64,000 nucleotides of DNA from NCBI GenBank assembly GCA_032622095.1, contig CP136063.1, positions 38,850,106 to 38,914,105 on the forward strand. Direction: 5' to 3'. This document shows, piece by piece, positions 24,700 to 36,696 of the stretch. A program made the position numbers and the translations under genes. Under the pieces are notes generated by a model. That model saw only the letters and a program-made list of their open reading frames with translations, was not told where the DNA came from and ran no database searches. Numbering within the stretch: the first letter of the stretch is position 1; every line of letters begins with the position of its first letter. The stretch comes from Siphonodentalium dalli. Lineage: Eukaryota > Mollusca > Scaphopoda > Gadilida > Siphonodentaliidae.

Positions 24700-26973
24700 T
24701 GATAATCGATAATCGGTCGTCAATAATAGACTATAATCAATTAATCGTACCTAATATTAATAACATCAGTGGAAGTATACCGTAATATGGCCTATTGCCT
24801 GGGTGCTTGTTAACTCAATAACTGTCGCTAGTCGTTTTGAGACATTGGCTGATGTAATTTTTAAGTTAACAAAGTGCAGCATAAACCACTGTTAATGACT
24901 AACGAGCACAATGTATTGAATACCAGCACAGTTCTCGACGATGTTATGGTTATAATATTTGAGAGTTCATTAGAACGAACGTAGCGATTAATTTCAGTTT
25001 TAGGAATAGTCACATATACAAACAATACAAGAGTAGGAATGAACGATGGACCGCCGGTGGTTCCTAAAGAAAGGAATCAAATGTTATGGAAACTAAGTTT
25101 CATCAAACTTCCAGAGCGTGATTAACAATCACAAACGTGTGCCCCTACCTGCAAATTGCACGACTCAGAACAAGCTAAGTATTTGACAACAGTCTGTTTC
25201 ATTCAGCATTCACCACACGATATGCGATAGCCTTTACATTTGTAATTATACAAACAAAGTACATTCGCAATGCAATTGCAGAGAACATAACTTTGATAAC
25301 CTGATCATATTGATCGTACGTGCAGTATATAGCAGCTATACCATTATAGGGAATAACATAACTGATTAAAATGCCATATATATTGTTCCCTGTTTTTAGA
25401 GAGAATGTCAATCAACTTCCCACTGGTCCAATCAGATTCAAGGGCGAGTGCATTCAATTCATTGAACACGGTGCCAGTCGGCACATTTCAAAGACATATT
25501 GCTACCTTTCAAGAAAGTATATTAAAATATACAACGATGTCGCAATGTGTTCAAATTTGCAGTGCCGCCAATTTGTAGAATATACAACGATCCGACGAGA
25601 AACCATGTCGCATCATCAAATGAACTGCCGACTGTTTGCAACATATCAGTAGTACTCATGTTATTGGAATCTCTTTGGTATGCGATCAAAGGATGTTAAC
25701 ACCTCTGTTGTAGATTGAACTGTGTTATTATTTTGTACACGCCATGCCGTAATGTTTTATTATACAACTTCCAGACAACCAGTTCAATTATACATTGTAA
25801 TTTCAAACATAATGACAATATATGGTTTTATGAATGACAGTGGGCATCAGTCTGCTTGTCAAGGTCGCGAGGTAAACGCGATAACTTTAACAAATGTAAT
25901 CCGATTTTGACCGAATTTGAATAAATACAAAATTTTGAAGGGTGATGCGTTTCCTCCTGCTGAACGACCATTGTCATGGAGAATGCCACATCTGGATGCG
26001 ACCACTAGAGTTGATTATTTACAGAAGATCAGGTCATTTGCTCGTGTGAATGAGAGACATTGTTTCCCCAGCCCAACACTAAAAGTTAATAGGAAGATGA
26101 CTAAATGTGACTTAAACGAAAATACTCCCAACCACCACAACTATATATTGTCACACTCTTGTGATTTTTTTAAAGATGTAATGTGAAATTATCTCATACT
26201 ATTGAAATATGGAAATTTTCTCAGTAATCTTTGCGCCATATACAACTTATCAAATTATGATACCTATTGATGGGAACAAGACATAATAATGGTTCTCATA
26301 TCATTGGTTAGAAAGCCCTATGAATTAAAGCTGGTAATTTTCATGAGATTAATTGTTTTCATCTCATTTTTTTTTAGAAGATAAAGATACTGAATGTTGG
26401 TTGTGGATGTTCTCAGAGAGCTATTAACTCAACATTTCAATATGGAGATTTCAGACTGATTTTGGTTGTCCCCACAGCATGATAAGTGTAAACAATATTA
26501 ATTTGAACAAAGAACAGAACATAACATTGAGAAATATACATATAGAAAAAACATAGTTCAAATGAGGATTGGATAACAAGCCATGAGCCTAGGCTTTTAT
26601 AAAAAATCCTTTCCTCCAGAAATGTTACCCCAAGCGTCAATACAGACAACTACAGGGCAAAGAGGACGGGAATTTTTTAATATTGTTCTGTGTGGTCAAA
26701 TAAATGTTGGAAAGTTAGTTAAGCAAGTAGAGGAATAAGAAAGATGGAGGAGTGATCGAAGGGAGAAGATAATGAAATACGTAGGAAAGATAATGAAGTA
26801 GGTAGGAAAGAAGTGATTAAATGGTGTATACATTAATGCCTCAGTCATAATCAAAATTTTATATTATGGTTTTAAATCATGGTGTTATGTCCAATAGAGA
26901 AACGGAATTTGACCCCAAATACGTCTCTGGACCAGGAGAGATGACACATTAAGCATATATCGTGGGTTCAGAG
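24700..26973. other. Unassigned DNA with weak coding candidates
   Basis: A stretch near 25940-26085 encodes SWRMPHLDATTRVDYLQKI in an open plus-strand frame (25917-26186) and could be an exon fragment, but splice sites are not convincing. An ATTATCGATTAATCG-like palindromic patch lies near 24690-24750. Nothing else is supported. Confidence 0.35.
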
Positions 26974-28151
26974 GAGAGTTTAATATTTCCCGGTTTATTT
27001 TGGAAAACGGAACGGACATTTTTCATCCCTGGATCCGGGAACCGGGAAAACTCCCGGTTTATTTGTTGACATCATATTATGATAGTAACTTACTGCCGAA
27101 TGTCAAAATATATACACAACTTGGTTTAATGCAACATCTCTTTAATTACTTTTAAAACTTACAGTTGAACAATAAAGTAACACGCGAATCTTGCCGCATT
27201 CTTGCGCCATTTAAACAAAAATAAACACATGATTGATTTCACAGTTCATAGTCAAATAGTACTGTAGTTTAGCGTACCGTACCGTTAATGTCATCAATTT
27301 AGCAGCATCAACGAAGACTCGATCACCCTTAAGTGAAAGTTCGTTAAGCAACCGTCTGTTTTACGTAGAAGTTTTGCGATAGAACTTCTGTAAAAACAGA
27401 AGGTTGCTTAAAGAACTGTGACTTAATCGTGACCGAATCTTCATTGAAATTTTGCCAGCACTCGAGAAGCTACGCTCGGACTCCATTTTTGTCGGTTTGC
27501 CTGTTTTCAGGGCTTCATATAGGAAATTTATTTTTCCATCCGCACGTTGTTCGCTTCGTAAAATTTAAATTCTGCAGCGATGTTGGGTGTGGTTCGCTGC
27601 ACGTTTCCACCTGTGCGAGAATCATGTCGTCATCTTAAGCGACCTTCACACAGCTTCGCAAACTCGCAACGTTCGGTGCAACCGTGCAAGGTCTTTTGAA
27701 ATATACAACACTGTCTAGACTCTAGTCTAGATCAAAGAAGTCCCCGACAAACGGAAAAGCCGCGTCAGTAATGCCATCATATCGCAGAATCGCATTGATG
27801 TGTTTGACTTTGACCTCAAACGTCGAGTGAGACAATGTTGTCAATTTCACTGTCTGTTTATATTAGTAACACTATCAATGCCGGCCATTCCAGGGTGCGG
27901 CTGGGTGCCCCAAAAATGTTATAATTACGTGCAGAGTGCAGACTGCAGTTAACTCTAGATATGACGGTAACGAATCTAACGATCAAACGATATACATGAT
28001 TGTGCTTAAAACGTACATATACACACTATTAAATACACTCAAATCGCATCACAATGGACGTTTTACATTTCCCGGTTCCCGGTTTTGAAAATCCGGATTT
28101 CGGGACTTGTCAATTGGAAATCGGGAATTGCCGGTCCCGAATTAAACTCTA
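26974..28151 (-). mobile_element. hAT element with transposase remnant
   Basis: The 1178-bp element is flanked by a perfect 8-bp duplication GTTCAGAG (26966-26973 and 28152-28159). It starts GAGAGTTTAATATTTCCCGG and ends with the complement of TAGAGTTTAATTCGGGA. CCCGGTTT and CCGGGA words are concentrated at both ends. The minus strand carries a recognisable hAT C-terminal dimerisation motif (see 27361-27560). A complete hAT transposase needs roughly 600 residues, so this copy is internally deleted. Confidence 0.85.
27361..27560 (-). pseudogene. hAT transposase C-terminal dimerisation remnant
   Basis: The minus-strand frame ending at the TAA at 27361-27363 encodes SERSFSSAGKISMKIRSRL followed by SNLLFLQKFY. 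This matches the conserved hAT dimerisation pattern (SER-FS-AG, then R-RL and LLFL). Upstream in the same frame lies INFLYEALKTGKP. Before that the frame is closed, while the adjacent frame reads AEFKFYEANN, pointing to a frameshift near 27550. The catalytic and BED zinc-finger regions are not found. It is a dead fragment that supports the hAT assignment of the surrounding element. Confidence 0.75.
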
Positions 28152-28159
28152 GTTCAGAG

Positions 28160-28660
28160 CAACAACCCACCATCTGCAATTTCTTATAAAATCACTTTTT
28201 TGCATTTTTGACATTTAATTGATATCTAGGATATGTGAAAATATTAACATGAAGTCCCATCCACAAGGGGTCAACCTGTGATGCACCAACCAGCCAAGTG
28301 AAAATATTATAAAAACAGGAAGCATAAATCCGTCATCTGCCTGGCTGTTAGATGGCGGGTTCTTACCTCAGTAAATATATTAACTGAGTCATTCCAATAT
28401 CGGAGATTTGTGAAAGTAATCTGTATCGCGTTATCATAATGATGTGATAAGATGCTGCAATAAACCCCACAGTTAGATACTGCTATATTAAATAAATTAG
28501 ATTTTAAAATAAAAGTTTTAATATGGTTCCCACTATATAACTTAATCCAGGAGTGTATCAGATTAATAAAAGATGAAATCAAATTCCTAAATATGTTGGC
28601 TGTTGGCATTTTGTTCAGTAAGTTGGTTCTGTTTCACAAAGTGACATTATCTTGAATACG
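28160..28660. other. Unassigned AT-rich DNA
   Basis: No gene or repeat is supported. The open minus-strand frame at 28307-28609 has AT-driven composition and no domain. Confidence 0.4.
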
Positions 28661-28664
28661 GTAG

Positions 28665-29112
28665 CCCATATAACTCAGTATTGCCGAGACCTGGCCTCAG
28701 ATGCGGCCACCTTTATAACTCCCAGTGAGACCTCGCCTTGGATGCGGCCACCTATATAACTCAGTGAGACCTGGCCTCAGATTTAGACACCCACAAAACT
28801 CATACTGAGACCTTGCCTCAGATATGGAAACCCATATAACTCATACTAAGACCTCGCATCGGACATGGACACCCATATAACTCATACTAAGACCTCGCAT
28901 CGGACATGGACACCCATATAACTCATACTGAGACCTCGCCTCAGATGTGGACACCCATATAACTCATACCGAGACCTGGCCTCAGATGTGGACACCTATA
29001 TAACTCATACTAAGACCTCGCATCGGACATGGACACCAATATAACTTATACTGAGACCTTGCCTCAGATAAGATAACCCATATAACTTATACTGAGACCT
29101 GGCCTCAGATGA
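28665..29112. repeat. Second 41-bp minisatellite, about 11 units
   Basis: Units contain GAGACCTCGCCTCAGATG and CACCCATATAACTCATACT. Spacing between successive GACCT anchors is 41 bp (for example 28850 to 28891). The sequence is unrelated to the 41-bp array at 22803, and variants alternate (CATCGGACATGG versus CCTCAGATGTGG). Confidence 0.85.
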
Positions 29113-29184
29113 TCGTAATATTAATTTCAGCAATTAAATACACAAGGCATTACAACTAATCCATTTTCCTCACTCACTTCATCT

Positions 29185-29400
29185 GAGTCAAGGTCGTCTT
29201 GCAGCATGCTTATCATATATAATCAGATAAGAATGCATCGACCAATATTCCGTATTTCCATCTATGGTCCTCTTGCAGCACAATCACCATATATAGTCTG
29301 ATGAATGTACATGGACCCGGAGTAGTCAGATCGAAGTATTGAGGTCATTTTATAGCACAATCGTCATGTATAATCTGATGATTGCATTTAAACCCCAAAT
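29185..29400. repeat. Diverged ~75-bp tandem repeat, 3 copies
   Basis: Three units carry a GGTC(G/C)TCTTGCAGCA block followed by CATATATAATCTGAT. It follows directly on the 41-bp minisatellite. Confidence 0.6.
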
Positions 29401-29683
29401 TATCCGTAAAAATCTCGAAACATTCATCATGCATGCTATTATATATTACCTGGACAGACTGGCACCATCTGATAACAAAGTCAGTCTAACAAGATAGAGT
29501 TCTCTCTTGGACTATTAGTATACTGGTACCATCTGATAACAAACCAGTCGCAGACTAAATGAATACAGCTATTGTCCAGAACTGAAGATACAACAGCTGA
29601 CAAGAGAGTAAATCATATTTATATTATATTCAGACATTTCAAAATCTAATAGTGTTGAAACAGATTCTTGAGTCGACTAGATG

Positions 29684-30014
29684 AACCCCAAAAGTTGAGT
29701 CGACTTAAGTATAGGAAATAAGCATATACTACACTCTACAGTAATGCCCTAATTAATCGACCCCATAACCACAGCAGAATTAAGGGTAACTTTTCAGGAT
29801 TTAGTCGGAAATATGGCTTATTGCCATTCACCGGAAAGCTCTCTACGAGAGCTTTCCAATGAATGGCAACAAGCCATATTTCCGACTAAATCCTGAAAAG
29901 TTACCCATAATTCTGCTTTGGTTACATGTAAGAGGTCGTTTAATTAGGGCATTACTGTAGAGTGTAGTATATGCTTATTTTCTATACTTAAGTCGACTCA
30001 ACTTCTGGGGTTAT
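29684..30014. repeat. 330-bp near-perfect palindrome (foldback element)
   Basis: Two arms of about 165 bp meet at the self-complementary centre GGAAAGCTCTCTACGAGAGC (29839-29858). Both outer ends carry AACCCCA and GAGTCGACTTAAGTATAG, and the arms include CTACAGTAATGCCCTAATTA and GTCGGAAATATGGC. Divergence is only a few percent. Half-arm relatives lie at 24590 and 38300, so this is a dispersed family. Confidence 0.85.
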
Positions 30015-30471
30015 CTGCTTGATTCGCACTTAATATTACAATAAATAGAATCAATTGGAGACAGTTTGTGGATCACATTCATTCCAAGCACCACTCTGTA
30101 GGCCACTATCTAACAGTTATAAATATAGAACAATTAAGTGTCATTCTCATTTCATAATGAAATATTCAACAAAAAAAATCAATATTAATTGTTATTCCAT
30201 ACCCATTGACGTGAGTCACATGTATTCAACGGAATCCCAGCCATTGAATACATAGTAGTGTATACCTCTAGTGGAATACAAGCCGGAACTATTCTTGTTG
30301 ACGTTGTCGCCGAGAAAGATGACGTACATTACGTCGATCATCCGCTTCCGGTGATCCCCCCATAATTACTGGTTATTTGTCAGACGTAAATCACAATAAA
30401 GGTAGCTATAGTAACAATGAAGGTGACATTCATGGATTGAACTTATCAGACTGAACGGTGTAGAATAAATA

Positions 30472-30632
30472 CAGAACACAACTTGCATCATAATCTCGAA
30501 TCTTTTATCGAACTCGTTGCGGACGGCGCAAAGTTATATTTCGCTCGAGCTACGCTCTCGCGAAATATATCCTTGCGCCACCCGCAACTCATTCGATAAA
30601 AGATTCTCGATTAAGATGCGCGTTGTGTTCTG
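30472..30632. repeat. 161-bp foldback element
   Basis: The ends are CAGAACACAAC and its complement GTTGTGTTCTG. The arms include ATAATCTCGAATCTTTTATC and AACTCGTTGCGG with inverted partners. The GC-rich centre (GCTCGAGCTACGCTCTCGCG) forms a loop. There is no coding content. Confidence 0.75.
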
Positions 30633-31133
30633 TCTATATACAGGTAGAAACGGGCGGGGATTATTTCATACCCAAGAAACTATCTAAAAAAATTAGGTTA
30701 AAGATATATTCCATCTTTAAAGGTAGGGTTAATTTTTCAAAACCATTCAATCGATACATGCACATAAAATACAAACATGATGCAAGAAAAAAATATTTGA
30801 GTAATCGCGTTGGTTAGCAAGTGCATATGGACAGACGGACAGAGCCACTAAGACAGACTGATGGCGGAATCTGATGCCAGCATTATGTGTACCATCATAC
30901 AAAAAAAACTAAACAAAATTTGTTGAAAAGCTGAACAAAGTAATTTGAAGAAATGTTTGGGGGAGCTATTTACAAAACCTGAGGCCTTCATGTGGATTAT
31001 ACCAGTGCATGGTACGGATTTGTTAATGCTTTTAGTTTGAAGAAACTAGTACTTACAAGAAAAACCTGGGATATAGAGGTGTTGCCGGTATCTTGGTTAA
31101 CCCTTTCAGTGCCAGGTCCGATTTTTGTATCAA

Positions 31134-31204
31134 GCCAATGCATTCTCTCATATATATGCTAGTCGACCATAGGTCGCCTCACATATATAAGAGAATGCAT
31201 TGGC
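31134..31204. repeat. Strong subterminal hairpin
   Basis: The arms GCCAATGCATTCTCTCATAT and the near-exact complement surround a ~22-bp loop (GCTAGTCGACC...GGTCGCC). It lies just inside the left end of the piggyBac-like MITE and may be part of its transposition signal, by inference. Confidence 0.7.
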
Positions 31205-31434
31205 CTAACAATTTTTCATCATTTGTTATAATTACTTACAAATTTTAATAATTGTTTCTTATATTCTTTATCTCTTTCAGTGCCCGACTTATTTTGTAGG
31301 TTTAGTGCGAGGGAATGTTACGTTTATCATGGGCATCAAAATTATTACTATGAATACTTGGTGATAGTTTTGAGTTATAACATGCCCCTAAGGTTTTATC
31401 CAGTTTGTTTTTAAATTCGCTATAGGATGCTTAA

Positions 31435-31953
31435 AGATGAATTATCTCTTTAAATAACAAATTTTAAATATTTGCGTGGGTATAAAATAATAGGTATGAA
31501 CTGAAGACCCCTATCCGGAAAAGCTTCTATCAATTAATATTGATTTTATTTCGAATAATCGGGACCGTTTATGTTACTATTTTTAGAACAGACCATTCGG
31601 ATGATACCATTTTGCGATATAGAGCACTGACATGTTCCTACGGCTACGCAACGAAAGTCAAATGTCCCAGATTGGTTGTTTGTATTGTTTTGTTCCACAG
31701 ATAAATGGCGCTAATAAGTATAATTAACGTTTATTTGTGACAAAATTGTTAAATAAAATTTCTGGTCTCTGTTAACAGTAACCACTATTGTTCGTTAGCT
31801 GAAAAAAATACACCTTTTTAGACCAGAAAATATTCGAAATAAAATTAATATTAATCGATAGAAGCATTTCCTGACAAGAGTCTTCGATTCAAATCAAATA
31901 TTTTATATCCCGGTAACTATATACAACATGTTTACAAAGAGATAATCCACCTT
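31435..31953 (-). mobile_element. TTAA MITE family B, inverted copy nested in a piggyBac-like MITE
   Basis: TTAA flanks at 31431-31434 and 31954-31957. The ends are AGATGAATTATCTCTTT and the complement of AGGTGGATTATCTCTTT. The ~519-bp interior is the reverse complement of the copies at 49054 and 50666, with moderate divergence, so this is the oldest full copy here. It is non-coding. Confidence 0.85.
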
Positions 31954-32065
31954 TTAAGCATACCCAAAAAAAATTCAACCCAAAAAAAAAAATCCCAAAT
32001 GTTTGTTTTTGTTTTTGTTTTTTTTTAAGAGCTGATTTTATCAGCCCTGGCACTAAAAGAGTTAA

Positions 32066-32898
32066 TTTACACTGCCATTCACCTATCTGCTTTTTCAAAT
32101 CAGCTCAACGGTGGTAGTTTATGATGGGGGAGGGTGGTTGAGGATGGTGATCAACGATGGTGGTCAATGATGGTGGTCGACTGAGGCGATTTGTCCTGTT
32201 ACTTCCTCCATGTTTGATTTTACCTGCAAATGAATAAAACCTGGGGTTGAATATAGAAAACATTTTTTTTAGGGAAAGCAAAAATTAGAAGCTCAACAGA
32301 AGAGAATGTGAATTATGAAGAAAAACAGAGCCTGTATTGAGTACCCCAGTCTACCACAATATGACCCCCACCCCCATTATTGAAATCGATATGTGATGCC
32401 CACAAGCAGACATGATAAGAGAAGCAGTTTGTCATTTTGTTCCACATTTCATCCCATTCCACAGTATGTCAGTCACGTGATGTTGTGATAATCCATTAAC
32501 TCACCTCTTTTACAAACGGCCCCACGACTCTTTAAAAGTATTTAGATGGGGAGCCAGTAGGGTGTACACGCACTTTACTCCCGACACTTCAGTCAGCTGG
32601 TCAACGATCACTTCCTAAAATGAAAATGTAAGCTCGTCCAAATGTGGATAAAGTACATAAGTACGGATATGCACATACCAATGGCAATCCATATACAACC
32701 CGAGGAAGAAATAATTCTGACATGATGTATATTCGAAACAATTGGAAATTTCACTAAAAATAAAATATTGAACAATAATGGGATGACGTTGCTTATTAGT
32801 CATTCAGCCAACGTACCTCGCCAGTAGCAAATCGTTGGGCAAATTAATTGTGACCTATATCACCAGTATGGGTACTAAATACATGTATGTAGTCCAAC
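32066..32898. other. Unassigned DNA with a GATGGTGGT-rich patch
   Basis: A simple GATGGTGGTCAA-like repeat lies at 32108-32180. No gene is recognised. Confidence 0.4.
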
Positions 32899-33555
32899 TA
32901 GGGTTGATCGCAATTTCAATTCGGTAGTTTTACTGATATAAACCCGGCCTAAATAGTGTGTTATTATATGTAGTTTTATCCTTCCATAGAGGGTTCTTTT
33001 GACGTTACAATAAGAACATGCGATGCTATACCATGAGGGGATTTAAGTCCAGATTATACTAAAAATGTTAGGGCGTCTCCCACCAATACCTATTTATCGG
33101 TGATATCCAGATGGATAAACATTAGCAATTGGAAACAATTGTGAGAGTAACGTTTAAATTTCGTACCGGTAATTGTATGGATGGCAATCATGGTCTAATT
33201 ATTGCATTGTGTACACTAATTTAAGCTGCATATGAGATGACTATAAACACACATCCATCAGCGTACGTGTTGGCACTGCCTTTGTTAAAACTGCTTTTCG
33301 CACTTTGCTGGGTGTCTGGCTGGTTCTCGTTCCTTGTTCATTAACTTACAAGCACGCCTTACATGTCTTTCCTCGGATTATATCAAGCTTCTTTACATTT
33401 GCAGTCGTAAAGCGGACTAAATTAAGAAAATATAGGTTGCGACCACTAGCTTAAGATATACCGACTATTCAAGTACCGGTAATCTAATACCGACTACACG
33501 GTATTAAAAATAAAAACCACGATATGACTAAATACCGAAAAACCGTGAAGCCCTA
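32899..33555. mobile_element. Possible degraded hAT-like element
   Basis: The start TAGGGTTGATCG and the end (complement TAGGGCTTCACGG) resemble hAT termini, and CGGTA/TACCG words cluster at both ends. The flanking 8-mers do not match, so either the limits are wrong or the target duplication has decayed. Confidence 0.3.
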
Positions 33556-33585
33556 CAAACAGACTGAGTAGGCCTAATGTTTCAC

Positions 33586-33768
33586 TGTGAGATTGTGATT
33601 ATTAGATATACAGTATAGAAACAGTCTATAGATTGACAAAAGGTGAAACAGACTATAGTGTGGTGCAAGGGGGGTGAACAACCAAGATGGCCGTTGAAGG
33701 TGAAAGGAAAATAGTGTTTCCAGGTTGTTCATCCATAAGTATTTGATAACCAATCTACCCAAGTTTCA
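33586..33768 (+). repeat. Copia 5' LTR
   Basis: This 183-bp LTR has TG...CA ends. It contains CCAAGATGGCCGTTG, a match to the YY1-type core AAGATGGC, which might act in transcription (inference). It differs from the 3' LTR by one A and one G in homopolymers. Confidence 0.95.
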
Positions 33769-33783
33769 TGGTAGCAGAGCGAG
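33769..33783 (+). promoter_or_regulatory. Primer-binding site, initiator Met-tRNA type
   Basis: TGGTAGCAGAG lies immediately after the 5' LTR. It is complementary to the 3' end of animal initiator Met-tRNA including CCA. Copia elements commonly prime from this tRNA, often from an internal fragment. Here the 3' terminal form is seen. Confidence 0.85.
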
Positions 33784-33790
33784 TGACATT

Positions 33791-34241
33791 ATGGCTACTA
33801 ACTACAAAGTTCCACCTGTATTTGATGAAAATAAATCATATGAACAATGGACCAACGAATTAGAAATTTGGAGGCTTGTGACTGAATTAGATTCAAAAAA
33901 GCAAGCTTTGGCAGTGACACTTTCATTGACTGGTCGTGCGAAGGAAGCAGCCCTCAATATTGCTGCTGCTGACCTTAACAAGGAGACAGGTTTAGCCACC
34001 CTTCTAAATACACTGAATGATGTATTCAAAAAAGACAAGATTGACTGCCTACGAGTGCTACAAAAAGTTTGATAGCTATCGTCGGGAAGACAACATTCCT
34101 ATATCAGAGTTCATTGCAGCCTTCGAAGGCCTCTATGTGAAATCAAAGAAGTATGAAATGACACTGCCTGATGCAGTTCTTGCATTTAAACTGTTGGACA
34201 GTGCAAATTTTTCTCAGCAAGAAAGACAACTGACGCCATAA
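33791..34241 (+). pseudogene. Copia gag, frameshifted and truncated
   Basis: The likely start is the ATG at 33791 (MATNYKVPPVFDENKSYEQW), just after the primer-binding site. The capsid region continues to about 34035, where a frameshift in an A-rich tract moves the frame. The shifted frame continues with FDSYRREDNIPISEFIAAFE and ends LLDSANFSQQERQLTP. This is the usual Ty1/copia gag pattern (W-x-E-W start, LTG-A block, F-Y-K--YEM). The CCHC zinc knuckle that should follow is deleted. The gene cannot produce a full Gag without frameshifting. Confidence 0.85.
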
Positions 34242-34305
34242 CAAATATCTTACAGAGTTACTCACCAAAGTGAAATAAGACACGAAAAGCAAATGGCAAA
34301 CTGCT

Positions 34306-34725
34306 TTGAGCTGGGCAAAAAATGCCCTTTCAAACATTCAAGGATTCAGCCCATTTCAACTTGTTTATGGAATAAACCCAAATTTACCATCAACTCTGAT
34401 TGACAAACCTCCAGCATTGGAAGGTTCAACTGCAAGTTCTGTGATTGGTGAGCATATTGTGTCTCTTCAAACTGCGCGTCGAAAATATATGCAAACTGAG
34501 TGTTCTGAACAAATTCGGCGTGCCTTAAGAAAACAAACCCGTACATTTAACTATAATGAACATTATGTTACAGGAGACAAAGTCTATTACAAACGGCCCA
34601 ACATCGACGAATGGAAAGGACCTGGTATAGTGATTGGACAGGAAAGTGCAGTTGTTTTTGTCAGACATGGTGGATTACTGGTGAGAGTGCATGAAAGTAG
34701 ATTGAAGAAAGAAACTTTTAGATAA
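34306..34725 (+). pseudogene. Copia integrase C-terminal remnant
   Basis: It begins at WAKNALSNIQGFSPFQLVYG, the end of the integrase core domain. It continues through a basic region and VTGDKVYYKRPNIDEWKGPG, the copia-type integrase C-terminal fold, to VRVHESRLKKETFR. The zinc-binding HHCC and D,D,E catalytic region is absent. The junction with gag near 34245-34305 therefore marks a deletion of more than 1 kb compared with ordinary copia elements. A frameshift near 34730 separates it from the downstream linker. Confidence 0.85.
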
Positions 34726-34734
34726 TTCAAACAT

Positions 34735-36634
34735 TTCTTCAAACACAACATGTATAAAGAAACCTGTTGTATCTCCTCTGAATGACAAATTTGATCAGTT
34801 TGATGACTCAGACATTCCTAATTCTCCAATTGATGTCAACGATTCAGAGTTGGAATCAGAAACCAGTCAGGTTTCAACAAATTTCTCATCTGTACATCCT
34901 GATTCTGTACATAAACTTAGATCTGGACAAATATGTGTTGATACTGGTGAAAAAGTCGAAGCCAAAATTCTTGGTCGTGCTGGAAAATCTACTGGAAGAA
35001 ACAAAAATTGGTTCAACATAGAAATTGTTCAACCATCTGCATTGGAATCCTCACAAATATCGATTGACTTAGGGAAAGTGCATAACCTGTTAGAATCTTC
35101 TGGAAATCCTACAGAAAATGATATTAATTCTGTCATTGGTAGTGTGTCTGATAATTATTGCCTCATTACAAGTGACATCTTTGACAAGGCTAAATCTACA
35201 AAGCTAAAAAACTGGATTGAGAACAGTGTATATGAACGTGTTCCTGATACCAATCAGAAATGTGTGTCCACCCGATGGGTACTTTTAAAGAAATTGATGA
35301 AAACAACAGAGTTCCTAAAGCAAGGCTGGTCGCTCGAGGATTCGAGGAAATTGATAAGGACTCTCTGATAAAAGATTCTCCAACATGTTCAAGTGATTCC
35401 CTACGTTTAATACTTTCTATTTTTGCACAAAAACATTGGCAACCAGCATCAATAGACATTAAAGCCGCATTCTTACATGGTTCAGACATCATACGAGATG
35501 TTTATATTCGACCACCTTCTGAGGCCAGTGAAAAACATGTAGTATGGCGTCTACTCAAATGTGTTTATGGACTGACAGATGCATCATATCATTGGTACAT
35601 TAAAGTAAATTAAGTTCTTACAAGTTGTGGGGCAACACGTTCTGTTATTGATCCAGCTGTTTATTACTTTAGAAACAAACAAGGGCTTCAAGGAATTATG
35701 GCTCGTCATGTTGATGATTTTTTGTGGGGAGGATCCAAAGAATTTGAATCTCAAGTAATCGACAAAATTCGTGCAGCATTCAATATCGGACGAGAGTCAA
35801 ATACTTGTTTCAAATACATAGGACTTAACCTTAAATGTTCACCAACTGCATTGAAATTCTCTCAGAAAGATTACATTAACAATCTTTCTACTATAGAACT
35901 ACCTAAATCCAGATTTGTAGAACCCGATTCAGCTCTAACAGACAGTGAATTGGATCTTGTGCGGTCAAAAATTGGTCAAATTCTGTGGGTAGCTAATCAA
36001 ATTTGTCTAGACGTTTCATTCGAAGCTAGTATTCTGGCTAGTGAATTCAAGAAATCCACAGTTAAAACAGTTTTACACATCAATAAAATTATAAAGAAAA
36101 TTAAATCAGAAAATGTCTCTCTAACGTATAAACATCTTGGTTCTGAAGATTCACTACATCTTGGTGTATATAGTGATGCCTCATTGGGAAATTTGGATGA
36201 TGGTGGTTCTCAAGGAGGTTATTTCATTGTTTTATCGGGTGAAAATGGATATTTCGCGCCAGTTTCATGGAAGTCCAAGAGTCCGTCGTGTGGTGCGTAG
36301 TACACTTGCTAGTGAAACATTAGCATTGAACGAGGCTATTGATGCTGCAATTTCTCTTAGCGTGTTATATGAAGAACTGTTCTCATACAAATTACCCATA
36401 AAATGCTTCACGGACAACCAGTCACTTATTGACGCAATTCATTCAGAAAAATCTGTGAATGAAAAGAGACTGCGAAAAGAAATAGCGGTCATCAAAGAAC
36501 TGATTGCATCTAATAAGATATCTTCAGTGACATGGATCGAGACCAAGCAACAACCAGCAGATTGTCTCACAAAACATGGTGCTTCTAGCCTGTTCATTCT
36601 CAGAGCACTAGAGGCTAACAAGATGAATGTATAA
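34735..36634 (+). pseudogene. Copia reverse transcriptase and RNase H, broken
   Basis: An acidic linker (34735-35200) leads to the RT. The frame changes near 35280, then runs through ARLVARGFEE, IDIKAAFLHG and LLKCVYGLTDASYHWY, all copia RT signatures. An in-frame TAA lies at 35611-35613. The catalytic motif appears as HVDD at 35707-35718, whereas copia elements usually have YVDD. RNase H follows with VYSDASLG, and after a frameshift near 36290 with STLASETLAL, FTDNQSL and QPADCLTK. RNase H carboxylates are present. The protein is non-functional as it stands. Confidence 0.9.
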
Positions 36635-36682
36635 TACAGTCAACAAATGTGTATATAGTTTGTACAGTATATATCTATGTTA

Positions 36683-36696
36683 AAAGAAGGGGAGAT
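36683..36696 (+). promoter_or_regulatory. Polypurine tract
   Basis: AAAAGAAGGGGAGAT lies directly before the TG of the 3' LTR, as expected for the plus-strand primer. Confidence 0.8.

Larger units (their letters stand above)
31101..32061. mobile_element. piggyBac-like MITE with a nested MITE
   Basis: TTAA lies at 31097-31100 and 32062-32065. With the target site, the ends read TTAACCCTTTCAGTGCCAGG and the complement of TTAACTCTTTTAGTGCCAGG. The ends resemble those of the 13583 element (TTAAC-C-TTGAGTGCC) and are typical of piggyBac. After removing the nested family-B element (31435-31953) only about 440 bp remains and no transposase is present. Confidence 0.8.
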
